DNA of 64,000 bases, from positions 124,001-188,000 of the forward strand of contig NZ_NESS01000001.1 of NCBI RefSeq assembly GCF_002128425.1, given 5' to 3'. Below the pieces are notes generated by a model. That model was not told the DNA's origin. It worked only from the letters and a program-made list of their open reading frames with translations, and searched no databases. Positions 7,873-17,102 of this stretch are shown piece after piece (position 1 is the stretch's first letter; the number at the start of each line of letters is the position of its first letter). This DNA comes from Gottfriedia acidiceleris (lineage in GTDB: Bacteria > Bacillota > Bacilli > Bacillales > Bacillaceae_G). A program made the position numbers and the translations under genes.

Positions 7873-9507
7873 TTATTTAATTACAACGTTTTTGTAAGAG
7901 TAATCTGGTCCGAATGCATGCTCAATTATTCCAGTTACTTTAGGCTTCATAACGTATGCAATCGCACGTTGGTAAATTGGAAGAATTGCTGCATTGTCTT
8001 GTACTAAGATTTTCTCTGCTTTTAAGAATGCATCAGAACGCTTAGTTGGATCTAATAAGAAATCTGAACCAGCTTGTGCGATTAACTTATCATACTCTGA
8101 GTTAGAGAATCCCATTTGGTTGAATGGGCTTTGACTAGTCCACATATCGAAGTATGTCATTGGGTCTTTGTAGTCTGGACCCCATCCACCGAATGAGATG
8201 TCATAATCTTTCTTAGTGTTTAAGTCTAATTGTTGTGCAAATGGAACTGATTTAATGTTAATTTTTAAACCTGGTAAGTTTTTAGTGAATTCACCTTGTA
8301 GGTACTCACTGATTTTTTTGTTAGTTTCAGTATCAGAACCTAATAATTCGATTGAAACATCTTTCTTACCGATTTCACTTAATCCTTGTTCCCATAATTT
8401 TTTAGCATCAGCTGGATCGTATTTTACAAGTTTTCCAGAAGCATCACGGAAGTCTTTACCATTAGCATCTAAGAAGTTACTTGGAGCTAAACCGTATAAA
8501 GGTACTGAACCGTTATTTAAGATTACGCCTGTGATAGCTTCACGGTCAAATGCTTCATTTAAAGCTTTACGGATGTTAACGTTTTTAAGAGCTGGATTTT
8601 TCGATTCGTTTACACGTAAGAAGAATACAGTTGGCTCTTTAGTTGTTCCGTAGTCAGGGCTAGATTTATATTTATCAACAAACTCTGCAGTTAAACCAGC
8701 ACGGTCAACTTCACCAGACTCATATAAGTTTACAGCAGTTTGTGGATCTTTTACGATTTTAAAGTTAATTTCTTTTAATTTTACGTCTTTAGCATCATAA
8801 TAATCAGGGTTTTTAACTAACTTATAGCTTTCATCATGTTTCCACTCTGATAATTCAAATGGACCATTGAAGATTAACTTGTCAGCTTCTAAAGCGTAAT
8901 CTTTACCTTGAGATTCAACATACTTTTGATTTAAAGGTAAAAATGTTGGGAATGTTACTAAAGAATCAAAATATGGAATAGCTTTCGCTAATGTAACTTC
9001 TAAAGTTTTATCATCAACAGCTTTAACACCTAATTGATCAACTGGTTTTTTACCTGTAGTAACATCTTCACCATTTTTTAATACATTCATCATGAATGCA
9101 TATTCAGAAGCATTTTTAGGATCTGCAGCTCGTTTCCAAGCGTAAACGAAGTCACCTGCAGTTACAGGGTCACCATTAGACCATTTAGCATCACGTAAGT
9201 GGAATGTATAAGTTAAACCATCAGCTGATTTATCAAATGATTCAGCGATACCAGGTTGTACTGCATCATCTTTACCTAATATGTTTAAGCCTTCCATGAT
9301 GTTACCTAAAACGTTGAAAGATTCAGCATCTGTAGTAGTACTAGAATCTAAACCTGGCAGTTCAGCTGCACCTAGTAAGTTTAATACTTGTGGTTTTGCT
9401 TTTGCTGTTTCTTTTTTACCATCATTTGAGTTGTCTGAATTACATGCAGATAAAAGCATGCTCACAGCAACAGATAAAGATAGAAAATACGATACCTTCT
9501 TTTTCAT
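7873..9507 (-). CDS. Oligopeptide-binding lipoprotein (OppA/SBP family 5)
   Basis: 544 residues. The lipoprotein signal peptide ends in the lipobox LLSAC, so Cys22 is lipidated and the protein sits on the outer face of the membrane. The mature chain shows the family 5 binding-protein pattern: LTYTFHLRDAKWSNGDPVTAGDFVYAWKR, NPDYYDAKDVKLKEI and a late GGWGPDYKDPMTYFDMW. These proteins deliver oligopeptides to an Opp/Dpp ABC permease. No permease or ATPase gene is nearby, so it probably serves a transporter encoded elsewhere or acts as a peptide sensor. GGGAGGCAATCTA precedes ATG. A paralogue of the same length follows 490 bp away in the same direction. Confidence 0.92.
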   Translation of the reverse strand: MKKKVSYFLSLSVAVSMLLSACNSDNSNDGKKETAKAKPQVLNLLGAAELPGLDSSTTTDAESFNVLGNIMEGLNILGKDDAVQPGIAESFDKSADGLTYTFHLRDAKWSNGDPVTAGDFVYAWKRAADPKNASEYAFMMNVLKNGEDVTTGKKPVDQLGVKAVDDKTLEVTLAKAIPYFDSLVTFPTFLPLNQKYVESQGKDYALEADKLIFNGPFELSEWKHDESYKLVKNPDYYDAKDVKLKEINFKIVKDPQTAVNLYESGEVDRAGLTAEFVDKYKSSPDYGTTKEPTVFFLRVNESKNPALKNVNIRKALNEAFDREAITGVILNNGSVPLYGLAPSNFLDANGKDFRDASGKLVKYDPADAKKLWEQGLSEIGKKDVSIELLGSDTETNKKISEYLQGEFTKNLPGLKINIKSVPFAQQLDLNTKKDYDISFGGWGPDYKDPMTYFDMWTSQSPFNQMGFSNSEYDKLIAQAGSDFLLDPTKRSDAFLKAEKILVQDNAAILPIYQRAIAYVMKPKVTGIIEHAFGPDYSYKNVVIK

Positions 9508-10001
9508 TAGATTGCCTCCCCAAAATTAAACAATTAAACTTAAAAACTATTAAAATATTCAAACAATTTTTATTGTCCGAATAGTTAATAACTTTTAACC
9601 TACTTTTTATTTTACATACTTTTTAGAAAATATCAACAAAAAATCGACATTTTTTTCAAAAAAATTAATAAATTTAAATAAATCTTTACTTTTTTGTAAT
9701 TAAAACCTCATTTTCGAAACATTTTTTGCATATTAAACCAAAACTATTAATAATTGCCCCAATTTCATTAAATGATTAAAGTAGGACATATATGTATATT
9801 TTTTTGTTTTAATAGAGTTAAAATTTTTTCAAGCTCAATTTTAAACAGTAACCAGCAAAACAAATTGATCCGTCTTAGACACCTATTAACATTTACTTTT
9901 AACTATCTCTTATAATCAAAAAAGAAAATAAACCCCTGAGTTTATAACAGAAAAATTCCTAAAAAAGAGAAGGGATCGCCCTTCTCTTTTTGTGGATACT
10001 A
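9508..10001 (-). other. AT-rich promoter region between the two OppA genes
   Basis: 494 bp without a gene. The right end holds the terminator of the upstream paralogue (9963-9990). The rest is very AT-rich and should contain the promoter of the 7873-9507 gene, but I cannot single out one convincing -35/-10 pair. No folded leader is obvious. Confidence 0.5.
9963..9992 (-). terminator. Terminator of the second OppA-like gene
   Basis: A 12-bp perfect stem, aaaagagaaggg (9963-9974) and cccttctctttt (9979-9990), with a 4-base loop and a built-in T-tail. Confidence 0.9.
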
Positions 10002-11633
10002 TTATTTACCGTTAGATGCCCATTTGTAAGAGAAATCTCCGCCAAATTTGTGCGCAATAATACCTTTAACTGAATCTTTTTGTAAATATGCACGACCACG
10101 TTGGTAAATTGGTGAAATACCAGCTTCATCCATAATTACTTTTTCAGCTTCTACCATATCATCCCAACGTTTTTGAGGATCTGCTTCTTTCTTAGCAGCA
10201 GTTACAAGCTCATCGTATTTTGGATTGTTGTATGCCATTTCATTGAATGGGCTGTTAGACAAGAACATATCAATGAATGTCATTGGATCTGGATAGTCCG
10301 GACCCCAACCTGAGAATGAGAAGTCGTAGTCTAATTTTTTCTCGTTATCAAGTTTGATTTCAAACGGTTGTGGAGCTACAGTAATTTTTAAACCAGGTAA
10401 GTTCTTCTCAAGCTCACCAGCGATATACTCAGCAGCTTTTTTGCGAGTTGTATCATCATAAGAAAGCATTTTTAACTCAAATGTATCTTTACCAAGTTCT
10501 TTTTTAGCTTCTGCCCATAATTTTTTAGCTTCTTCGACATTATATTTGTTAAAGTCACCATTATGATCACGGAAATCTTTTGAATCTGGTCCTTTTACCC
10601 ACTCAGAAGGTACTAACCAGTATGCAGGTTTAGAACCATCATTTAAGATTGAAGATGTAATAGCTGATTTATCGTATGCTAAGTCAAATGCTTTACGAGC
10701 TTTAGCATTTTTAAAGATTGGTAGTTTTTCATTGAAACGGAAAAATACTAAACGAGCATCTAATTGAGTTTTGTATTCTGGGTCATTTTTATATTTATCA
10801 ACGTACTCAGAATCAAGCATTACTTTATCAATATCGCCGTTTTCATATAAGTTAACTGCAGCAGAAGTATCCTTAACTACATTATATTTAATTTCATCTA
10901 ACTTAACTGTATCCTTGTCCCAATATTTTGGGTTCTTCTTTAATGTAAAGCTTTGCTCATGCTTCCAGTCACTTAAAGTAAACGGACCATTGTATAATTG
11001 TGTATTTGCTTCTAAACCATATTGATCTCCTTTAGACTCAACCCACTTTTGGTTTTCAGGTAAGTATGTTCCAAAAGTTGTTAATTGTAAGAAATAAGGA
11101 GTTGGTTGTTCTAGCGTTACTTGTAAAGTTTTATCATCTAGTGCTTTCACACCTAATTGGTCTTTTGCCATTTTGCCATTGAAAATTGCTTCAGCATTTT
11201 TCACATAGTATAAAATGAATGAATATTCAGATGCAGTTTTTGGATCTACAGCACGTTGCCAACCGTAAACGAAATCATTAGCAGTTACTGGCTCACCATT
11301 TGACCATACTGTATCACGTAAATGGAATGTATATGTTAGACCATCTTTACTAACTTCAATCGAATCTTTATTAGCAACTCCATCTACTACTTCGTCACCT
11401 TCTCCTAAACGAAGTAAACCTTCATTTACATTGTTTAAGACTTCAAATGACATTGAATCGGTAGTTTTTGCTGAATCCATAGAAGGAATCTCAGTAGTTG
11501 TAGTTAACCTTAATGTTTGCTTCTTATCTTTCTGTGAATTAGTTGCTGTTTTTTCTGTGTCTTTGCCACAAGCCGCTAGTACTGTACTTAGTACCAATAA
11601 ACTTGAAACAGTTGTTGCTAATCTACGCTTCAT
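10002..11633 (-). CDS. Oligopeptide-binding lipoprotein (OppA/SBP family 5), paralogue
   Basis: 543 residues with lipobox VLAAC (Cys22). It has the same architecture as the neighbouring 7873-9507 gene, with clear but not close similarity: GLTYTFHLRDTVWSNGEPVTANDFVYGWQR, NPKYWDKDTVKLDEI and SGWGPDYPDPMTFIDMF. It binds peptides outside the cell for an ABC importer whose membrane and ATPase parts are not in this window. GGAGGTGCTCTA precedes ATG. Each copy has its own upstream region and terminator, so the two are separately expressed. The pair is probably an old tandem duplication with specialised ligands. Confidence 0.92.
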   Translation of the reverse strand: MKRRLATTVSSLLVLSTVLAACGKDTEKTATNSQKDKKQTLRLTTTTEIPSMDSAKTTDSMSFEVLNNVNEGLLRLGEGDEVVDGVANKDSIEVSKDGLTYTFHLRDTVWSNGEPVTANDFVYGWQRAVDPKTASEYSFILYYVKNAEAIFNGKMAKDQLGVKALDDKTLQVTLEQPTPYFLQLTTFGTYLPENQKWVESKGDQYGLEANTQLYNGPFTLSDWKHEQSFTLKKNPKYWDKDTVKLDEIKYNVVKDTSAAVNLYENGDIDKVMLDSEYVDKYKNDPEYKTQLDARLVFFRFNEKLPIFKNAKARKAFDLAYDKSAITSSILNDGSKPAYWLVPSEWVKGPDSKDFRDHNGDFNKYNVEEAKKLWAEAKKELGKDTFELKMLSYDDTTRKKAAEYIAGELEKNLPGLKITVAPQPFEIKLDNEKKLDYDFSFSGWGPDYPDPMTFIDMFLSNSPFNEMAYNNPKYDELVTAAKKEADPQKRWDDMVEAEKVIMDEAGISPIYQRGRAYLQKDSVKGIIAHKFGGDFSYKWASNGK

Positions 11634-12020
11634 TAGAGCACCTCCAAATATTAGTGATTATTCATTATATAATTTACTTATTTTTCTGAAAAATCACTTA
11701 TTACTTTTCCAATATACTACAAACTTTTCAGAAAAAAAAGTATTTTTTTAATATTTAATTTGTTTTTTGTTAAAATCTCTTAAAAGATTAGTTCAAATTT
11801 CATACTTTTTATTAATTTTAGTGTAGTTCAATATGATTGTATTACTATTCACATATTTTTTTGCTGCAAAAAAATGCATTTTTTTTAAAATTCTATGTCG
11901 ATTCTACAAACATTTTATGAACTTCATTATTAGTTTCCATTCTTGCTAAATTTTGGGTTATAATATAACTTATCAATTTGAACATATCTATTTTTTATAT
12001 CAATTTTAGGAAGTGAATGT
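11634..12020. other. Divergent intergenic region oppA-like/pssA
   Basis: 387 bp, highly AT-rich, with divergent promoters expected for the OppA-like gene (left) and pssA (right). A TATAAT at 11959-11964 precedes pssA but its -35 partner is weak. I see no gene, repeat or strong hairpin. Confidence 0.4.
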
Positions 12021-12755
12021 ATGATAAGAAAAAGTATCCCAAACCTATTTACTTTAGGGAATTTATATTGTGGATTTTTATCGATCGGCTTTGCAGCTAA
12101 AGGAGAATTTAGAAATGCCGCAATTCTTATTTTAATAGGAATGATGCTCGATAGTATGGACGGTCGAGTTGCTAGAGTTTTAGGAGTCCAATCACAATTA
12201 GGAAAAGAACTAGATTCTTTAGCTGATATAGTTACTTTTGGAGTTGCACCTTCCTATTTGGTATTTTGTACACAATTCTCAACTGAAGGTATCTTTGGTC
12301 TAGCAATTGCTGGTTTATTCCCACTGTTTGGCGCATATAGATTAGCACGATTTAATGTGACACCGATTTCGACATCATTAAAATATTTTACTGGGGTACC
12401 AATTACAGCAGCCGGTGGTCTTGTTGCCTTTTTAACCTTATTTGGAAGTCGAATACCACAAATTGTCATCATTACAGTTTTCGTAGCATTAGCATTTTTA
12501 ATGGTGAGTAGAATTAAAATTCCGAGTTTTAAAGATATTCCGATCCCTAAATATGCTACAATTATTACGATTTTTTTAGGATACGCATTATATCTTGTAT
12601 GGCATGCTAAAAAAGAGCAGTGGCCATTCTTTATTTATATAGCAATTCCGCTATACATCTTCTTTATTTTCTTTCAATTTTTCAAAAGTAAAAAGAAGCA
12701 ATCTAGTAATGAAAATAAGAAACCACGTAAATTCCGTTTAAAAAGAAAGTCTTAA
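12021..12755 (+). CDS. pssA: CDP-diacylglycerol-serine O-phosphatidyltransferase
   Basis: Makes phosphatidylserine from CDP-diacylglycerol and serine, the first committed step to phosphatidylethanolamine; integral membrane enzyme. The CDP-alcohol phosphatidyltransferase signature DG-x2-AR-x8-G-x3-D-x3-D is complete at about residues 47-69 (DGRVAR...GKELDSLAD). Six or more membrane helices follow. At 244 residues it is longer than the 177-residue B. subtilis enzyme because of an extra helical pair and a basic tail (KKPRKFRLKRKS). ATG follows AGGAAGTGA. No psd gene is adjacent, unlike B. subtilis. Confidence 0.9.
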   Translation: MIRKSIPNLFTLGNLYCGFLSIGFAAKGEFRNAAILILIGMMLDSMDGRVARVLGVQSQLGKELDSLADIVTFGVAPSYLVFCTQFSTEGIFGLAIAGLFPLFGAYRLARFNVTPISTSLKYFTGVPITAAGGLVAFLTLFGSRIPQIVIITVFVALAFLMVSRIKIPSFKDIPIPKYATIITIFLGYALYLVWHAKKEQWPFFIYIAIPLYIFFIFFQFFKSKKKQSSNENKKPRKFRLKRKS

Positions 12756-12756
12756 T

Positions 12757-12803
12757 AAAAAGTATGTTTTGATGCATTTTTTTCATCAAAGCATACTTTT
12801 TTT
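12757..12803 (+). terminator. pssA terminator
   Basis: aagtatgttttgatg and catcaaagcatactt form a long, slightly bulged stem, followed by TTTTTTTG. Confidence 0.85.
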
Positions 12804-12832
12804 GATATTAATTGGTTTAAATTTCATTTTCC

Positions 12833-12861
12833 TTGCACATTAATAATTACTGTTCTATAAT
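12833..12861 (+). promoter_or_regulatory. Sigma-A promoter of the ZnuA-type gene
   Basis: TTGCAC (12833-12838) and TATAAT (12856-12861) with the ideal 17-bp spacer. Transcription should begin near 12868, leaving a leader of about 200 nt before the ATG. The Zur box starts 12 bp after the -10. Confidence 0.75.
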
Positions 12862-12872
12862 GACAAAGGATT

Positions 12873-12893
12873 AAATCGTATTAATTACGATTT
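12873..12893. promoter_or_regulatory. Zur operator
   Basis: A 21-bp inverted repeat: AAATCGTA, a 5-bp centre TTAAT, then TACGATTT. It matches the Bacillus Zur box AAATCGTAATNATTACGATTT at every fixed position except one. It sits at the expected transcription start of the downstream zinc-binding lipoprotein, so zinc-loaded Zur would block transcription. Confidence 0.85.
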
Positions 12894-13071
12894 TGAATAT
12901 TTAATTAAAATTTATCTATGTATTTAATTGTCTAATAAGAATTTATTTATATTTTTTTAATACATAAAAAGGAATGATTACGAATTAATTAAACTATTTT
13001 AATCTTTTTCGTTTATTAATAACCTCATTGCAAAATACTAAAATGATTAAATTTTTTAGGGAGAGAAAAAA

Positions 13072-14010
13072 ATGAAATTTAAAAAATTAGCAATCACGAC
13101 TTTGCTATTAACTGGCGCAGTTCTTTCAGCTTGCAATAAAGACGCGCATCAGCAAAGTACTAAAAATAAAAATAAACTGACGATTTATACAACCATTTAT
13201 CCTTTACAAGATTTCGCTGAAAAAATTGGTGGTAAATATGTTGATGTACATTCCATTTACCCTACTGGTGTTGATACTCATGATTTTGAGCCAACTTCAA
13301 AACAAATTGTAAAAATCGCAAACTCCGATTTATTTGTATACAATGGTGCAGGTATGGAACCATTTGCAGATAAAATCAAAGATACACTTAAAAATAATAA
13401 TGTTGCGATCTTAGAAGCAACAAAGAATATTGAATTAATAAAGTCAAACGAAGAAGAAATTGAGGAAGATGAAGACCATCACGACGTTGATCCACACGTT
13501 TGGTTAGATCCTTCTCGAGCAGAAATTGAGGCACAAAATATTAAAGATGAATTAGTTAAATTAATGCCAAAAAACAAACAGTACTTTGAAGCAAATTATG
13601 ATAAAATTGAAACTCAATTTGATGAACTTGATAATGAATTAAGAAATTTAGTTTTACATTCAGCACGTAAGGATATTGTCGTTTCACATGCAGCTTATGG
13701 TTATTTGGAACAACATTACGGAATTGAACAAATCCCAATCACAGGACTTTCCCCTTCTCAAGAACCATCACAGAAGGATTTAAAGAAAGTTGTTGATTTT
13801 GTTAAAGAACATCATGTCAAATATATTTTATTTGAAACGTTTGCTACACCGAAAGTAGCAACAGTTGTTAAAAATGAAACTCATGCAGAAATCTTAAGAC
13901 TTAACCACCTAGCAACTATTTCAGAAGATGATTTAAAGAAACATAAAGATTATTTCGATTTAATGCAAGAAAATATAGACACACTAGATAAAACTTTAAA
14001 TAACCGTTAA
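13072..14010 (+). CDS. znuA: Zinc ABC transporter substrate-binding lipoprotein (ZnuA/AdcA-like)
   Basis: 312-residue cluster A-I metal-binding lipoprotein. The lipobox VLSAC gives Cys21 as anchor. Metal-site motifs are in order: GVDTHDFEP (about 76-84), an acidic/His loop EEIEEDEDHHDVD (about 131-143), PHVWLDP (about 144-150), VSHAAYGYLEQHYG (about 203-216) and a closing FETFATPK. The short His loop is typical of zinc rather than manganese proteins, and the perfect Zur box upstream agrees. It captures Zn2+ outside the cell for a ZnuBC permease. No ATPase or permease gene is adjacent; B. subtilis encodes them together (ycdHI-yceA), so this is a stand-alone binding protein. Confidence 0.9.
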   Translation: MKFKKLAITTLLLTGAVLSACNKDAHQQSTKNKNKLTIYTTIYPLQDFAEKIGGKYVDVHSIYPTGVDTHDFEPTSKQIVKIANSDLFVYNGAGMEPFADKIKDTLKNNNVAILEATKNIELIKSNEEEIEEDEDHHDVDPHVWLDPSRAEIEAQNIKDELVKLMPKNKQYFEANYDKIETQFDELDNELRNLVLHSARKDIVVSHAAYGYLEQHYGIEQIPITGLSPSQEPSQKDLKKVVDFVKEHHVKYILFETFATPKVATVVKNETHAEILRLNHLATISEDDLKKHKDYFDLMQENIDTLDKTLNNR

Positions 14011-14041
14011 AAAGAGGACCCAACAAATTGGGTCCTTTTTT
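14011..14041. terminator. Bidirectional terminator znuA/MFS
   Basis: aggacccaa (14015-14023) and ttgggtcct (14028-14036), with A- and T-runs on the two sides. It serves the convergent genes at 13072-14010 and 14050-15333. Confidence 0.9.
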
Positions 14042-14049
14042 GCTACTAT

Positions 14050-15333
14050 TTATCCTACCTTCATCTCATCCGAAATGGTTTTAGATTTTCTCTTCATCTC
14101 TTTAAACATTACTTCAAACAAATATGCTCCAATCAAAGCTAGTATCGAAATTATGCTAAATGTCCATTTATACCCAATCCACCCAGCTAGTGGAATCGTT
14201 AATGGTGCTATAGTTCGTCCAAGTGACCATCTTAAACCTGCTGCTGCAAAATACTGTCCACGTTGATTTTCAGGAGCAATTTTTGCAATAAATGAGTTTT
14301 GATTTCCTACAACTAATATCTCACCTAAAGTAAACATTGCCATTGCAATAAAAATTACATAGGCTGATAGTGTGAATCCAAACAATAACATAGATAAAGC
14401 ATAGCAAACAGAAGATGCAAAAAATAAAAATCTTTCATTAAACTTGTTTGCAAATTTCGTTATTAAAACTGTAAATAATGCTACGATTAAACCGTTTTCG
14501 GCTATGATCCAGCTAAATAACGTTTCACTATTTGTCTTTAAAGTAAAATCTCCAAAATTAAATAATGTTTGAACCGGAATACTTTCTTTTATATAAACCG
14601 CTAGTAATAAATCTAATTGAGTAAAAGTTTGAGAGATTAATATACCAGCTGCAACAAATAAGAAAAAAACCTTATCAGTAAAAATAATACGATAATTCTT
14701 TACTTGTTTAATTAAAACTTTTGAAATAGAAGCTTCCTTTTCTTGTCTTACAGAGTCTGGTAATGACTCCTTAATTAATAGTAGAATCATAAATGCAACA
14801 ATTAAAAAAATAAATGAAGATGTGGCAAATAATAAAAATCTCGATTTGAAAAATAAAATCCCACCTATAATTGGACCGATCACAACATTAATATTAATCA
14901 TTGTATAAAAAACCGCGAAGACTAAGTTTCTTTCATCTTTATCTTCAACTGTATCTGCTACCATAGCCGAACTTGCTGGATTATATAGCATTCCAGTGAC
15001 ACTAATAATTGCAAACCCCAAAAAAGTTAGCCATGGAGAATTTAAAATTGGTGAATTTGCAATTGTTAATAAAATCATTCCTCCAGCTTGAATAAAAGCT
15101 GAAATTACCATCATTCGTTTTCGGCCATACGTATCAGCCAAATATCCACCAATTAAATTTGCAAATACTCCAACAGCTTGAGAGCACATTAGTAAGAACC
15201 CTGCTGTCACTTTTCCCAATTCTTCAGCAAAATAAATTGCTAAAAAAGGTAAATACATCCAAAAGAATAATCCAAAGAAAAACTCAGCAACGAGTCTTAC
15301 CTTCATATTAAAATTCCATTTAAGTATATTCAT
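14050..15333 (-). CDS. Major facilitator superfamily transporter
   Basis: 427 residues, twelve predicted membrane helices with a long central loop (about 190-215). MFS motif A is clear after helix 2 (GGYLADTYGRKRMM, about 57-70) and a related motif follows helix 8 (ITKFANKFNER). This layout fits the drug:H+ antiporter-1 group of multidrug exporters, but the substrate cannot be assigned. GTTAGGGGGACGGACAGC precedes ATG. Monocistronic, sharing the terminator with the ZnuA-type gene. Confidence 0.85.
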   Translation of the reverse strand: MNILKWNFNMKVRLVAEFFFGLFFWMYLPFLAIYFAEELGKVTAGFLLMCSQAVGVFANLIGGYLADTYGRKRMMVISAFIQAGGMILLTIANSPILNSPWLTFLGFAIISVTGMLYNPASSAMVADTVEDKDERNLVFAVFYTMININVVIGPIIGGILFFKSRFLLFATSSFIFLIVAFMILLLIKESLPDSVRQEKEASISKVLIKQVKNYRIIFTDKVFFLFVAAGILISQTFTQLDLLLAVYIKESIPVQTLFNFGDFTLKTNSETLFSWIIAENGLIVALFTVLITKFANKFNERFLFFASSVCYALSMLLFGFTLSAYVIFIAMAMFTLGEILVVGNQNSFIAKIAPENQRGQYFAAAGLRWSLGRTIAPLTIPLAGWIGYKWTFSIISILALIGAYLFEVMFKEMKRKSKTISDEMKVG

Positions 15334-15538
15334 GCTGTCCGTCCCCCTAACTTACTCACTTTAACATAATTAAAAAATTGCGTAAATTGAATTTTAATTG
15401 GGACTTCCTTCGTACTACTAAGAAATCTTTATCAATAGCTTCCTTTAATTGATCTGTTAATAAACTTTTACTTACAGAGCATGTCTATTTTCCTAATATG
15501 TATCATACAATTTAGTACTACGATTAGGAGGACTTCCT

Positions 15539-16588
15539 ATGAAATTCAACTTTAGTAAAGAAGCTCGAAATATAGCCTTTACATATGTCGGAACAGTGAT
15601 TGGAGCAGGTTTTGCTACGGGTAAAGAAATTGTAGAGTTCTTTTCAATTAACGGGGTATATGGTGCAATGGGGATTGTTTTTGCCACTATATTATTTTGT
15701 TGGTTTGGAACTAAAATTATGACAATTGCTCATACATATAAATTAAATTCTGCTCAGCAATTTAATGTACTATTATTTGGAGAAGTCGGAGGAAATATTA
15801 TTAATGGGCTATTATTCTTTGTTTTAATTGGCGTTACAAGTGTCATGCTGTCGGGTGCTGGAGCTGTATTTAAAAATTACTTACATTTTGATTCTTTTAT
15901 CGGTTCAATATTTTTTATCATTTTGACTTTTATTGTTTTAAGAAGAGGGACAAGTGGTTTATTCAGTCTAAATAATACAGTAGTCCCAATTATGTGTGCT
16001 TTTATCGTCGCAGTTTTCATCAATTCACATTTACCATTTACAATGCATGAAATAACACTAGATCACATTTTACCTTCTATTAATACGCTTAACTTCACAG
16101 TGTTTACGAAACCAATAACATATGTTTGTTTAAATATGGCATTGGCTCAGGCTGTTTTAGTTCCTATTGGTTCTGAATGCAAAGAAAAATCTTCAATTAT
16201 TCAAGGCGGAGTATTAGGTGGTTTAATATTAGGTACTATTTTATTACTAATTCACCTAAACGTTTCAGGTGTAACTAATTTTCAACAATATGAAATTCCA
16301 ATGGTTGAAGTAATCAAAAAAATCCATCCAATTTTTTATTACTTTTTCCTAATGGTTATTTTAGCTGAAATTTTCACAACATTAGTTGGAAATATATATG
16401 GGATGTCTAGACAAATCAATTCATACATCCGATTAAATACAAATATAGTCGTTATTTTATTATTAATAAGCTGCTTGTTTATTAGCATTATTGGTTATGG
16501 ACCACTATTAACATTCCTTTACCCACTTATCGGTTGGATTAGTTTTCTTGTAATCCTTACCTTACTAAAACCTAAAAAATCATCTTAA
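15539..16588 (+). CDS. ykvI: YkvI-type membrane protein
   Basis: 349 residues, about ten membrane helices. The N-terminus ARNIAFTYVGTVIGAGFATG is the hallmark of YkvI, a distant member of the amino acid/sodium symporter superfamily with the unwound GxGxG first helix. Transport of an amino acid or ion is likely but undefined. A strong TAGGAGGACTTCCT precedes ATG. Its last four bases overlap the convergent gene at 16585-16953, so the two transcripts run into each other. Confidence 0.8.
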   Translation: MKFNFSKEARNIAFTYVGTVIGAGFATGKEIVEFFSINGVYGAMGIVFATILFCWFGTKIMTIAHTYKLNSAQQFNVLLFGEVGGNIINGLLFFVLIGVTSVMLSGAGAVFKNYLHFDSFIGSIFFIILTFIVLRRGTSGLFSLNNTVVPIMCAFIVAVFINSHLPFTMHEITLDHILPSINTLNFTVFTKPITYVCLNMALAQAVLVPIGSECKEKSSIIQGGVLGGLILGTILLLIHLNVSGVTNFQQYEIPMVEVIKKIHPIFYYFFLMVILAEIFTTLVGNIYGMSRQINSYIRLNTNIVVILLLISCLFISIIGYGPLLTFLYPLIGWISFLVILTLLKPKKSS

Positions 16589-16953
16589 TCGCAATCATCG
16601 CAAACTTCATAATATAAACCAAATTCAATGTGTAACTTTGGCTTCCATTGAATCTTAAACATCCTACTTTGCCAGCGTTCTAATACAAATTGAATTGAAT
16701 TTTCATCATGATCGTTTATTAAAATCATTTGATGAACTTGTATGCTTTTTACTGAGAAGCGATTATCATTTTCGATATACCAATCAATCGTTAATTCATC
16801 GTATTCATTTATAATAAACTTAACATACGTGCTCGGTTTATCTTTCAGACTAATCTCACTATAGATCCCGTCGTCAGTCACAATAATCGGATATTCACCT
16901 TTATCATTTTTCTCTAATTTTATATGAAAGGTATTTTCTAAAAAACAAATCAT
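16585..16953 (-). CDS. Hypothetical protein, 122 aa
   Basis: Soluble, acidic and beta-rich protein with no recognised domain. It starts MICFLENTFHIKLEKNDKGE and ends with a Cys pair (EVCDDCD), preceded by aromatic-rich strands (IQWKPKLHIEFGLYYE). AGAAGGTGACATA precedes ATG, so it looks genuinely translated. It overlaps the end of ykvI by 4 bp in convergent orientation. No function inferred. Confidence 0.65.
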   Translation of the reverse strand: MICFLENTFHIKLEKNDKGEYPIIVTDDGIYSEISLKDKPSTYVKFIINEYDELTIDWYIENDNRFSVKSIQVHQMILINDHDENSIQFVLERWQSRMFKIQWKPKLHIEFGLYYEVCDDCD

Positions 16954-17065
16954 TATGTCACCTTCTAATTTATGATATGTTGATAGTTTAACAAATAAAG
17001 ACAGGAAAAGACAGGAATATGCAGGTTTAAGGGCATGTTAAGCTGGAAGTTTGTTTTCACATTGA

Positions 17066-17102
17066 AAAGGATTACTCCTAATTAAATGAGTAATCCTTCT
17101 TT
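17066..17102. terminator. Terminator
   Basis: aaggattact (17067-17076) and agtaatcctt (17089-17098) pair perfectly, with runs of A and T on either side. It follows the stop of the minus-strand gene at 17103. Confidence 0.8.

Noticed and set aside
11940-11965. TATAAT at 11959 as a full pssA promoter
   Set aside because: The nearest -35-like boxes are at 10 or 18-19 bp spacing and match poorly, so no promoter feature is listed.
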